9,447 nucleotides of DNA from JBAZDV01 sp041669745. GTDB taxonomy: Archaea > Thermoplasmatota > Thermoplasmata > Methanomassiliicoccales > Methanomethylophilaceae. Under the pieces are notes generated by a model. The model searched no databases. It saw only the letters and a program-made list of their open reading frames with translations, and was not told the DNA's origin. The stretch spans positions 1 to 9,447 of the forward strand of contig JBAYAO010000054.1 of assembly GCA_041669745.1 (NCBI GenBank), given 5' to 3'. Within the stretch, counting starts at the first letter, position 1; each line of letters starts with the position of its first letter. This document shows positions 1 to 5,238 of the stretch, piece after piece. The translations under genes and the position numbers were made by a program.

Positions 1-1
1 G

Positions 2-142
2 CCAAATAGGTATTTTACATTCATTGACGGGAAGTTATTCTTATGGATGTCTGATGGCGATTGCTATCCGTGTAATCACTGTCCAAGTTGTGGTGCAAAA
101 CTCGAATATGTTAAAAACATCGAGAAGGGGGTCTCGCAATGA
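2..142 (+). CDS. C-terminal end of a small zinc-ribbon protein (5' truncated)
   Basis: An open frame runs from the left window edge for 46 codons and stops at TGA 140-142. The fragment holds four cysteines at fragment positions 21, 24, 27 and 30, in the run DCYPCNHCPSCG, the C-x2-C-x2-C-x2-C-G pattern of a compact zinc ribbon; a histidine at 26 could also contribute. The preceding stretch (FIDGKLFLWMSDGD) looks like two short beta strands, common in small phage zinc-finger proteins. The stop overlaps the start of the next gene as ATGA (139-142), so the two are probably translationally coupled and co-transcribed with the DNA-modification genes. Its start lies outside the window. Function is unknown; a nucleic-acid-binding role is only suggested by the ribbon. 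Confidence 0.72.
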   Translation, partial: PNRYFTFIDGKLFLWMSDGDCYPCNHCPSCGAKLEYVKNIEKGVSQ

Positions 143-780
143 CCTCAGATCTCAAACTTTACACCTACACCGGAACACGCCGCGTTATCGATCAGGTACA
201 GAAGTACGATGTAGGCATTCTCATGGTTGAGGGTTGGAAGAATCCCGACAAATGGCCGTACTACGCCATAGACAACGGCGCATACTCCGCATACATCAAC
301 AAAAGGGAATGGGATCCTATTCCTTTCCTCCGCACGATAAGGAGAGCTCGCGAATATTCACGCAAACCTGATTTCGTGGTTTGCCCGGACATAGTTGCCG
401 GTGGTAGGAACTCGCTGATTCATTCTATCAATTGGCTGCACGTCCTCCCGGCGGAGCTCCCATATTACCTCGCAGTACAAGACGGAATGGAGCTCCAAGA
501 AGTTGCCGACGTGATCAGCGGGTTTGCCGGTATCTTTGTTGGCGGTACGGCAAAATGGAAGATCGAGACAGCTCCGGCATGGTGCGTATTAGCCAAGAAC
601 CTCGGCATCAAATGTCATATCGGCCGCATAGGTCCCGGACGTAAGATCCTCTGGGCCGAGCGTGTAGGCGCGGATTCTGTTGATTCTACAACATGGGTAC
701 AAAGGGAGAAGGCATGGAATCATGTCGTTTATGCAAGAAATCAACAAAGGTTTATTGATGAAACGGAGGTTTTGCAATGA
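139..780 (+). CDS. dpdA: DpdA-like TGT-fold protein (probable DNA 7-deazaguanine transglycosylase)
   Basis: This 213-residue protein shows the ordered active-site blocks of the tRNA-guanine transglycosylase (TGT) fold: AIDNGAYS (43-50, D45, the TGT acid/base position), CPDIV (82-86, D84, base recognition), AVQDGM (112-117, Q114), VGGTAKW (134-140, glycine loop), CHIGRIGP (159-166) and GADSVDSTTW (177-186, D182 in the nucleophile position). It is much shorter than tRNA TGTs (about 370+ residues) and lacks their C-terminal Cys/His zinc site. Both traits fit phage DpdA proteins, which exchange guanine in DNA for a 7-deazaguanine. The alignment is by eye from memory of the family. ATG 139 follows a G-rich Shine-Dalgarno (126-132) and overlaps the upstream stop; its own stop overlaps the methyltransferase start. 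No preQ0 synthesis genes are in view, so the substrate may come from the host archaeosine pathway. Activity on DNA is inferred. Confidence 0.72.
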   Translation: MTSDLKLYTYTGTRRVIDQVQKYDVGILMVEGWKNPDKWPYYAIDNGAYSAYINKREWDPIPFLRTIRRAREYSRKPDFVVCPDIVAGGRNSLIHSINWLHVLPAELPYYLAVQDGMELQEVADVISGFAGIFVGGTAKWKIETAPAWCVLAKNLGIKCHIGRIGPGRKILWAERVGADSVDSTTWVQREKAWNHVVYARNQQRFIDETEVLQ

Positions 781-1991
781 CCCTTCGTGTGGTAGAATTG
801 TTCTCCGGCATAGGCGCGCAGGCATCGGCGCTGGAACGCGCAGGGATACCTCACGAATGCGTTGCCGTCTGCGAGATCGACAAGTATGCCTATGCCTCGT
901 ATTGCGCCATACATGGTACCGTTCCGAATCTCGGTGACATAACAAAAGTGAAGCATCTTCCGGAATGTGACCTTCTCACATATTCGTTCCCGTGCACCGA
1001 TCTCTCGATGGCAGGAAAACGCAGGGGGATGTCCAAGGATTCTGGAACAAGATCCGGACTGCTATGGGAAGTTGAGCGGCTTCTGTCAGATATGAAAGAG
1101 CGAGATGTTCTCCCGTCAACACTCTTGATGGAGAATGTCGATGCGATCACATATAAGACCAACAAAAGAGACTTCGAGCAATGGATCGCGGCATTGGCAG
1201 ACATGGGGTACACATCATCATACAAAATACTGAACGCATCGGATTACGGCATACCGCAGAATCGGAATCGCTGTTTCATGATAAGCCGTTTAGATGGGAT
1301 GTATTTCCGATTCCCTGAACGTAGACCGTCCGACATCCGGTTGAAGGACATTCTGGAAAGGGATGTTCCAGAGAGATTCTATTTGTCCGATCGTGCGGTT
1401 GTCGGACTGATAACGCATAAAGAACGTCACGATTCCGCAGGAGACGGTTTCGGATTCAGGATCACAGACCCGGAGAGAGAGCGGGCATCTGCACTCAAGG
1501 CATCATGCGGATGGAAGAACACCGATACTTTTCTGGCATGTTCAAGAGTATCTGATACGGCAATCGAAAGAGGACTGGGGCTGACAGCACAGGATCGTCA
1601 CGGCATTATGATCCGCAATAACACATCGCAGGGATATATCGAAGCGCGGAACGGGGACGGGGTGATCCTGGATCAACCTGACAGCGAAACCAAACGCGGA
1701 CGTGTCCAAGGAGGGCGGTCGCCTACAGTGATGACATCCGGACAGGTCGGCACTGTTGACAAGATGCGCATCCGCCGTCTCACTCCCCGTGAGTGCTGGC
1801 GGCTGATGGGGTTCACGGATGATGATTTTGATCGGGTCAAAAAAATAAGAACATCCGATGCGCAACTTTACAAACAGGCTGGAAACAGCATCGTGGTTGA
1901 TGTCCTGGTAGCGATATTCGATGAATTATATAACATTAAACAAAAGATTAAACAACCTATGATTACGGAATTCGAGAAGGTAATAATATGA
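777..1991 (+). CDS. DNA (cytosine-5-)-methyltransferase
   Basis: This 404-residue protein transfers methyl groups from S-adenosylmethionine to cytosine C5 in DNA. All key C5-methyltransferase motifs are present in order: motif I ELFSGIG (7-13, cofactor loop), motif IV YSFPCTDLSMAG (69-80, catalytic C73), motif VI MENV (118-121), motif VIII QNRNRCFMI (161-169), motif IX RRLTPRECWRLMGF (333-346) and motif X QAGNSIVV (367-374). The region from about 200 to 330 should be the target-recognition domain and includes the SPTVMT block (315-320) frequent in phage enzymes. Its target sequence cannot be read from the protein. ATG 777 is preceded by a strong GGAGGT (765-770) and overlaps the upstream stop; the TGA overlaps the next start. 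No partner endonuclease is nearby, which favours an orphan, self-protective enzyme over a restriction-modification pair. The gene looks intact. Confidence 0.95.
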   Translation: MTLRVVELFSGIGAQASALERAGIPHECVAVCEIDKYAYASYCAIHGTVPNLGDITKVKHLPECDLLTYSFPCTDLSMAGKRRGMSKDSGTRSGLLWEVERLLSDMKERDVLPSTLLMENVDAITYKTNKRDFEQWIAALADMGYTSSYKILNASDYGIPQNRNRCFMISRLDGMYFRFPERRPSDIRLKDILERDVPERFYLSDRAVVGLITHKERHDSAGDGFGFRITDPERERASALKASCGWKNTDTFLACSRVSDTAIERGLGLTAQDRHGIMIRNNTSQGYIEARNGDGVILDQPDSETKRGRVQGGRSPTVMTSGQVGTVDKMRIRRLTPRECWRLMGFTDDDFDRVKKIRTSDAQLYKQAGNSIVVDVLVAIFDELYNIKQKIKQPMITEFEKVII

Positions 1992-2131
1992 CCGAAAGAT
2001 TAACGCGTGTGATGGTAACTCTGACCGATCAAGAACTGGCGGATGTCGATGCGCTCGTCAAGGCAGGAGTATATCGATCCAGGTCTGACCTGGGCAGGCG
2101 TGCCATACAGAAAATGATCTATCGAGAATGA
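1988..2131 (+). CDS. Small ribbon-helix-helix (CopG/Arc-like) DNA-binding protein
   Basis: This 47-residue protein has the pattern of a ribbon-helix-helix repressor. An N-terminal strand (RLTRVMVTLT, 4-13) would form the DNA-contacting beta ribbon in a dimer. A helix (DQELADVDALVKAG, 14-27) follows, then the turn YRSRSDLGRRAIQKMI (29-44), whose SRSDLGRRAI resembles the family's S-R-S-E-x-x-R-x-A-I signature at the start of helix 2. ATG 1988 overlaps the methyltransferase stop as ATGA and has an AAGGT Shine-Dalgarno (1976-1980). It lies between the modification genes and the helicase, so it could control this operon, but no operator next to it was identified. The size is normal for a minimal member of this family. 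Confidence 0.8.
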   Translation: MTERLTRVMVTLTDQELADVDALVKAGVYRSRSDLGRRAIQKMIYRE

Positions 2132-2135
2132 TAAT

Positions 2136-3770
2136 ATGTATGACCCATCCACAGGCATATCAGAAGGGATGCCCCTCGCCGATGTCATTGCATTGGTTGA
2201 CTATCAGCATCGTACTAAAGCAATATCAGATGAAACATTTGATAAGTACGAACTATTACGTCTGACAGGCAGATGTCGTGATAAACGCAATCTAGACCCA
2301 CGGATATGTGCCGCCTATGAATCATCAATTACGGGGCGTTCTGCGTTAATAGTCAAGGAATATTATACATCAAATGGAAAATTCTTGCCGGATATCTTTA
2401 CAAACGAATTCGTGAAAAAATACAATGTTATCAAATTGAACGGACGCATTTGTGCATATTACGACCATCGCTATCAGGGGGGAGCGGATGCACTGAGCGG
2501 GATAATGTTAATGGAGGAGCCCAGGCTATTGATGAATCAGAGAAATGAAGTATATAGTCAAATACGTGCCGTGAATGCATTGGATGGCAGGAATATGGGT
2601 GAATCAGACCCTAAGTATATCCAATTCTGCAACGGTGTATTGAATATCGAAACCCAAGCATTGGAACCATTAAGCTCCGATATAAGGATATCAAACATCA
2701 TACCATGGAATTATAATGCAACCGCATATTCCGAAACGGTAGACAAGATGATGGATGATATAACATGCAATGATAAGAATTTGCGCAATCTGATAGAGGA
2801 AATGATAGGATATTGTCTTTACCGCTCGCTGAAATTCAGAAAATTCTTCGTTCTTGTCGGAGGAAAACGCAACGGCAAATCGACATTCCTGGAGCTGTTG
2901 ATATATGCTCTGGGTGTGCAGAATGTATCATCACTCGGCCTACAAGATTATCAGGTGCAATTCTCGCGTGTACGTCTGTTCGGGATGCTTGCTAATATTG
3001 GCGATGATATTTCTGACGAATATATCAAAGAGACCGACATGATAAAGAAGCTCATATCCGGGGAACCTGTTCAGGCTGCCGAAAAAGGAAGGGAAGTATT
3101 TTTCTTCAAGAATTATGCAACGTCCATATTCTCGGCAAACAATGTTCCACGTGTACGTGACCCCACAGGGGCATACACCGACAGGATAATCCCCATACCG
3201 TTCAACGCTACATTTTCGGAAGATACCGCCGATGTCAACATCCTTGACAAGATTCTCACGCGCAGCGGAGCAGAGTACATACTCAGGCTGGGTGTCGATG
3301 GGTTGAAACGTTTGCTCAGGAATAAGCGTTTTACGACAACAGACGCAATAGAAAACGATCGTACCGATATGAACCGCGACAACAATCACCTGATAGAGTT
3401 CCTGGAACGTACCGAAGTGGTGGGGATGTCACGCGACGATGTCATACTGGCTTACGACAGATATTGCACCGAGGAACGCATACCGCTGCAATACCGTCAT
3501 AGACCGAAAACGCTCACCAGACGCATCAATCAGGAACTTGGAACTGAATTGCATAAATTCTCGAATACGTATTCCGTCTTTGAAAAGGTGAAAGCAACCG
3601 AAGGCTCGGATGATGCTCTGCTGGAGAAGTATCGTATAAATTCTTTGGGACTGTCTGAATTCGATGAGATAAGCAGAGAAACGTACACCGTTTCCGAGAT
3701 CGAAAGATTGATGGAACTCGGATATATCTACAACGAAGGGAAAGCATATCATGTTGCAGTTAAACTTTGA
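2136..3770 (+). CDS. D5/P4-type SF3 replicative helicase (primase-associated helicase)
   Basis: This 544-residue protein is a superfamily 3 DNA helicase of the phage/plasmid P4 alpha and poxvirus D5 type. Residues about 100-230 resemble the D5_N region, including FCNGVLNIET (164-173). The AAA+ core has Walker A GGKRNGKST (242-250), Walker B MLANIGDDIS (284-293, D290/D291), a motif C/sensor block SIFSANNVPRV (330-340, N335/N336) and a conserved arginine at TDRIIPIPF (348-356, R350). The tail (about 410-544) looks like a winged-helix region. It should form a hexameric ring unwinding viral DNA at forks. The N-terminal 100 residues are too short for an archaeo-eukaryotic primase domain and I see no such motifs, so primase activity would have to come from another gene or the host. 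ATG 2136 starts 4 nt after the regulator stop. The gene looks intact. Confidence 0.92.
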   Translation: MYDPSTGISEGMPLADVIALVDYQHRTKAISDETFDKYELLRLTGRCRDKRNLDPRICAAYESSITGRSALIVKEYYTSNGKFLPDIFTNEFVKKYNVIKLNGRICAYYDHRYQGGADALSGIMLMEEPRLLMNQRNEVYSQIRAVNALDGRNMGESDPKYIQFCNGVLNIETQALEPLSSDIRISNIIPWNYNATAYSETVDKMMDDITCNDKNLRNLIEEMIGYCLYRSLKFRKFFVLVGGKRNGKSTFLELLIYALGVQNVSSLGLQDYQVQFSRVRLFGMLANIGDDISDEYIKETDMIKKLISGEPVQAAEKGREVFFFKNYATSIFSANNVPRVRDPTGAYTDRIIPIPFNATFSEDTADVNILDKILTRSGAEYILRLGVDGLKRLLRNKRFTTTDAIENDRTDMNRDNNHLIEFLERTEVVGMSRDDVILAYDRYCTEERIPLQYRHRPKTLTRRINQELGTELHKFSNTYSVFEKVKATEGSDDALLEKYRINSLGLSEFDEISRETYTVSEIERLMELGYIYNEGKAYHVAVKL

Positions 3771-3775
3771 CAAAC

Positions 3776-3790
3776 CTATTATATATTACA
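3776..3790 (+). promoter_or_regulatory. Probable archaeal TATA box for the AbrB-PCNA unit
   Basis: The stretch CTATTATATATTACA begins 5 nt after the helicase stop and matches an archaeal TATA element. Its centre is about 34 nt before ATG 3816, so the expected start of transcription (about 25 nt downstream of the TATA centre) falls only a few bases before the ATG. The mRNA would be leaderless or nearly so, which fits the absence of a Shine-Dalgarno there. Position-based inference only. Confidence 0.5.
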
Positions 3791-3812
3791 TATCATATAT
3801 CACATATGATAT
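3790..3812. repeat. 9-bp perfect inverted repeat, candidate operator
   Basis: ATATCATAT (3790-3798) and ATATGATAT (3804-3812) are exact reverse complements separated by 5 nt (ATCAC). The repeat lies between the TATA element and ATG 3816, across the predicted transcription start, where archaeal repressors commonly bind. The AbrB-type protein encoded immediately downstream is the obvious candidate ligand (autoregulation), the ribbon-helix-helix protein at 1988-2131 an alternative. The repeat is AT-only apart from one C/G pair, so some of the symmetry could be compositional. Confidence 0.5.
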
Positions 3813-3815
3813 ATT

Positions 3816-3947
3816 ATGACAGAAATGTTGATAAAAAAGATATTCAAAAATGGCTGGGGGAACAAGATATATCTGTCAGCTAAAGATATGCAGGAGAACG
3901 ATCTGAAAACAGGGGACGAAGTATTGGTGACCATATCAAAGAAGTGA
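3816..3947 (+). CDS. Small AbrB/SpoVT-type DNA-binding protein
   Basis: This 43-residue frame reads as a minimal swapped-hairpin (AbrB/SpoVT/MazE) domain. KKIFKNGWGNKIYLS (7-21) matches the first strand and G-x-x-x-I-x-L turn, AKDMQENDL (22-30) the short helix, and KTGDEVLVTIS (31-41) the conserved K-x-G-D-x-V-x-V strand. Such proteins dimerise and bind AT-rich palindromes, and the 9-bp inverted repeat at 3790-3812 lies directly ahead of it. ATG 3816 has no Shine-Dalgarno but sits at the predicted transcription start, consistent with a leaderless mRNA. Its stop is 5 nt before the PCNA start, so it may regulate clamp expression. A toxin-antitoxin antidote is the usual alternative for this fold, but no toxin-like neighbour is seen. 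Confidence 0.72.
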   Translation: MTEMLIKKIFKNGWGNKIYLSAKDMQENDLKTGDEVLVTISKK

Positions 3948-3952
3948 TAAAA

Positions 3953-4663
3953 ATGAAATGCCTCATAAAAACCACAACCTTCAAGAATGCGATCAAAGCT
4001 CTGAATGCGGTCGTCGATGAAACGACTGTTACCGCAGATGCTTACGGATTGCATTTCTGTGCAGTTGACCCATCCCATGTCGCAATGATAAAAATTGAAC
4101 TTCCGAAAGAATCTTTTTTCCAGTATGAATGCGAAGGAGAAACTTTCGGAATGGACATCGAAAAACTGAATAACGTTCTGAATATCGTAAAAGATGATAC
4201 TCTGAATTTTTCGGTATTCAATGGACGTATGTTCTTCAGGTTCGACAACATTCAACGCACTATGAATGTCATAGAACCCGATACGATTCTGAATTTTCCG
4301 AATGTGAATATAGATGATATCATATTCTCAATACAGATTGAACAATTGATGGTAGCAATGAAAGCGGGTCAGAAGATTTGCAATTCGTTCAGATTCGAAG
4401 CCAAAGATAAAACCACATGCATATTCTTTTCAGATGATACAGATGAATGTGAGATATGTTTGGAGACCAAAGACCTTTCGGTACTGTCCGATACATCGGT
4501 TGAATTTCCGGTGGACTTCTTTACGTCGATGATAAAAACAATTGCAGCAAAGACACCCATTGAAATATATCTGTCATCGAATATGCCTTTGCTCATGTCC
4601 TTTGGATTCGACGAGTATTCTCAGGCTACATACATGCTTGCACCCATCATACATGAGGATTGA
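3953..4663 (+). CDS. pcn: Archaeal-type PCNA sliding clamp
   Basis: The 236-residue product matches the length and layout of PCNA, the trimeric ring that tethers polymerases, ligase and nucleases to DNA. The best signature is GLHFCAVDPSHVAMIKIELP (32-51), the conserved first-domain block of archaeal and eukaryotic clamps. The C-terminus MPLLMSFGFD...YMLAPIIHED (211-236) has the usual final strand and the A-P-x-I/R tail. The acidic, weakly conserved interdomain region (about 115-130) fits the connector loop. I chose ATG 3953 because GAAGTGAT (3941-3948) lies at Shine-Dalgarno distance; an in-frame GTG at 3944 would add three residues and overlap the previous stop. The gene is more AT-rich than the modification genes. 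No DNA polymerase gene is in the window, so this clamp may dock a host polymerase or one encoded elsewhere on the element. Confidence 0.96.
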   Translation: MKCLIKTTTFKNAIKALNAVVDETTVTADAYGLHFCAVDPSHVAMIKIELPKESFFQYECEGETFGMDIEKLNNVLNIVKDDTLNFSVFNGRMFFRFDNIQRTMNVIEPDTILNFPNVNIDDIIFSIQIEQLMVAMKAGQKICNSFRFEAKDKTTCIFFSDDTDECEICLETKDLSVLSDTSVEFPVDFFTSMIKTIAAKTPIEIYLSSNMPLLMSFGFDEYSQATYMLAPIIHED

Positions 4664-4667
4664 TGTC

Positions 4668-4904
4668 ATGTCTTTTCTTGAAGATGTTATCAAAGAAGGT
4701 ACACTAAGAGAAACCCACCTTATCTATCGTGTAGGAGGAATTGAGGAATGGAGGGGAATCATTGCATATCTTGGAAAAGAATTTAAGGTCGAATGGGCAT
4801 TTTATGTATCTGACAATAAAAATGCTGATGTGCGTCAACATTCGGATGAAATGGAAGGATATCCATGGAGAAACACTGATTGTGTAATATGGGTGGGACA
4901 ATGA
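4668..4904 (+). CDS. Hypothetical 78-residue protein
   Basis: I do not recognise this protein. It starts at ATG 4668, 4 nt after the PCNA stop, with GAGGATTGAT (4655-4664) as Shine-Dalgarno; an in-frame ATG at 4653 would add five residues and overlap PCNA. It has an N-terminal helix (SFLEDVIKEGTL, 2-13), a stretch with alternating hydrophobics (about 35-52) and a C-terminal strand ending VIWVGQ. The protein is acidic, without cysteine clusters, membrane segments or a signal peptide. Coupling with PCNA upstream and a 4-nt ATGA overlap with the next gene support real translation and a replication-linked role, but no specific function can be claimed. Confidence 0.72.
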   Translation: MSFLEDVIKEGTLRETHLIYRVGGIEEWRGIIAYLGKEFKVEWAFYVSDNKNADVRQHSDEMEGYPWRNTDCVIWVGQ

Positions 4905-5065
4905 CCGATGCAACATCATTCACGATCTCAACCTCTTTCAAACATATCAACAACACCGTTACAACAATAGAATTTGACACATGGTGGCTTTTCAGATATT
5001 ATCGAAATATCACAGAAGCCAACAGCGAAACACCTACTTTCAATAAGTTTATATCTCCAAGATGA
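4901..5065 (+). CDS. Hypothetical 54-residue protein
   Basis: I do not recognise this protein. ATG 4901 overlaps the preceding stop (ATGA 4901-4904) and follows GGGTGGG (4891-4897), a usable though close Shine-Dalgarno. The sequence is rich in Thr and Ser (TDATSFTISTSF at 2-13), has an aromatic cluster FDTWWLFRYY (25-34) and ends in a basic tail (SPR). There is no clear transmembrane helix or metal site. It is the last gene before the hairpin terminator at 5107-5154. The overlap and position support expression; the composition alone is not strong evidence, so a chance open frame is possible. Confidence 0.55.
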   Translation: MTDATSFTISTSFKHINNTVTTIEFDTWWLFRYYRNITEANSETPTFNKFISPR

Positions 5066-5106
5066 CTTTATCTATTGATGGATCATTATCATTTCATCGC
5101 CTCCCC

Positions 5107-5154
5107 GTGGCCTGGTTCGGGACCTGTAAATCGCAAACCAGGACCACTTTTTTT
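5107..5154 (+). terminator. Hairpin plus T-run transcription terminator
   Basis: GTGGCCTGGTT (5107-5117) pairs with AACCAGG (5136-5142) and CCAC (5144-5147), giving 11 base pairs with a single bulged A at 5143 and an 18-nt loop. Seven T residues (5148-5154) follow directly. The element lies 42 nt after the stop of the 54-residue gene and ahead of a fresh promoter, so it should end the leftward half's rightward transcript. Archaeal termination depends mostly on the T-run; the strong stem may also protect the RNA 3' end. Confidence 0.75.
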
Positions 5155-5177
5155 ATATCCAATATCCTGAATACATA

Positions 5178-5216
5178 CCTATATATACGCTATATGCTAT
5201 GTACTACACAGGTGAT
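5178..5216 (+). promoter_or_regulatory. Probable TATA promoter and Shine-Dalgarno of the recombination operon
   Basis: CCTATATATA (5178-5187) is a TATA-like element; transcription would start near 5208-5212. AGGTGAT (5210-5216), a near-perfect complement of the archaeal 16S rRNA 3' end, follows at the expected start of the message. The nearest ATG with good spacing is 5225, which opens only a two-codon frame (ATG AAT TAG, 5225-5233); the nuclease ATG lies at 5239. The 5066-5238 gap otherwise contains only the terminator. Confidence 0.5.
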
Positions 5217-5238
5217 TTAAATAAATGAATTAGCCAGA

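Noticed and set aside
24..230. Rightward frame of 68 codons starting at 24
   Set aside because: It lies over the zinc-ribbon end and the DpdA-like gene in another frame, with an atypical basic composition and no family features.
589..1225. Minus-strand open frames across the DpdA-like and methyltransferase genes
   Set aside because: They are antisense to well-supported genes and rich in Arg, Cys and His, as expected for shadow translations.
1953..1976. PIP-box-like QPMITEFE near the methyltransferase C-terminus
   Set aside because: Only one of the two aromatic positions is filled, so a PCNA-binding claim is not supported.
3800..4255. Minus-strand open frame of about 150 codons opposite PCNA
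   Set aside because: The Phe/Ile/Ser-rich sequence is antisense to a confident PCNA gene, with no Shine-Dalgarno-supported start or family match.
5100..5150. tRNA-like appearance of the GGTTCGGGACC...CTGTAAATC region
   Set aside because: No cloverleaf with acceptor, D, anticodon and T arms can be drawn; the region is better explained by an 11-bp hairpin followed by seven T residues.
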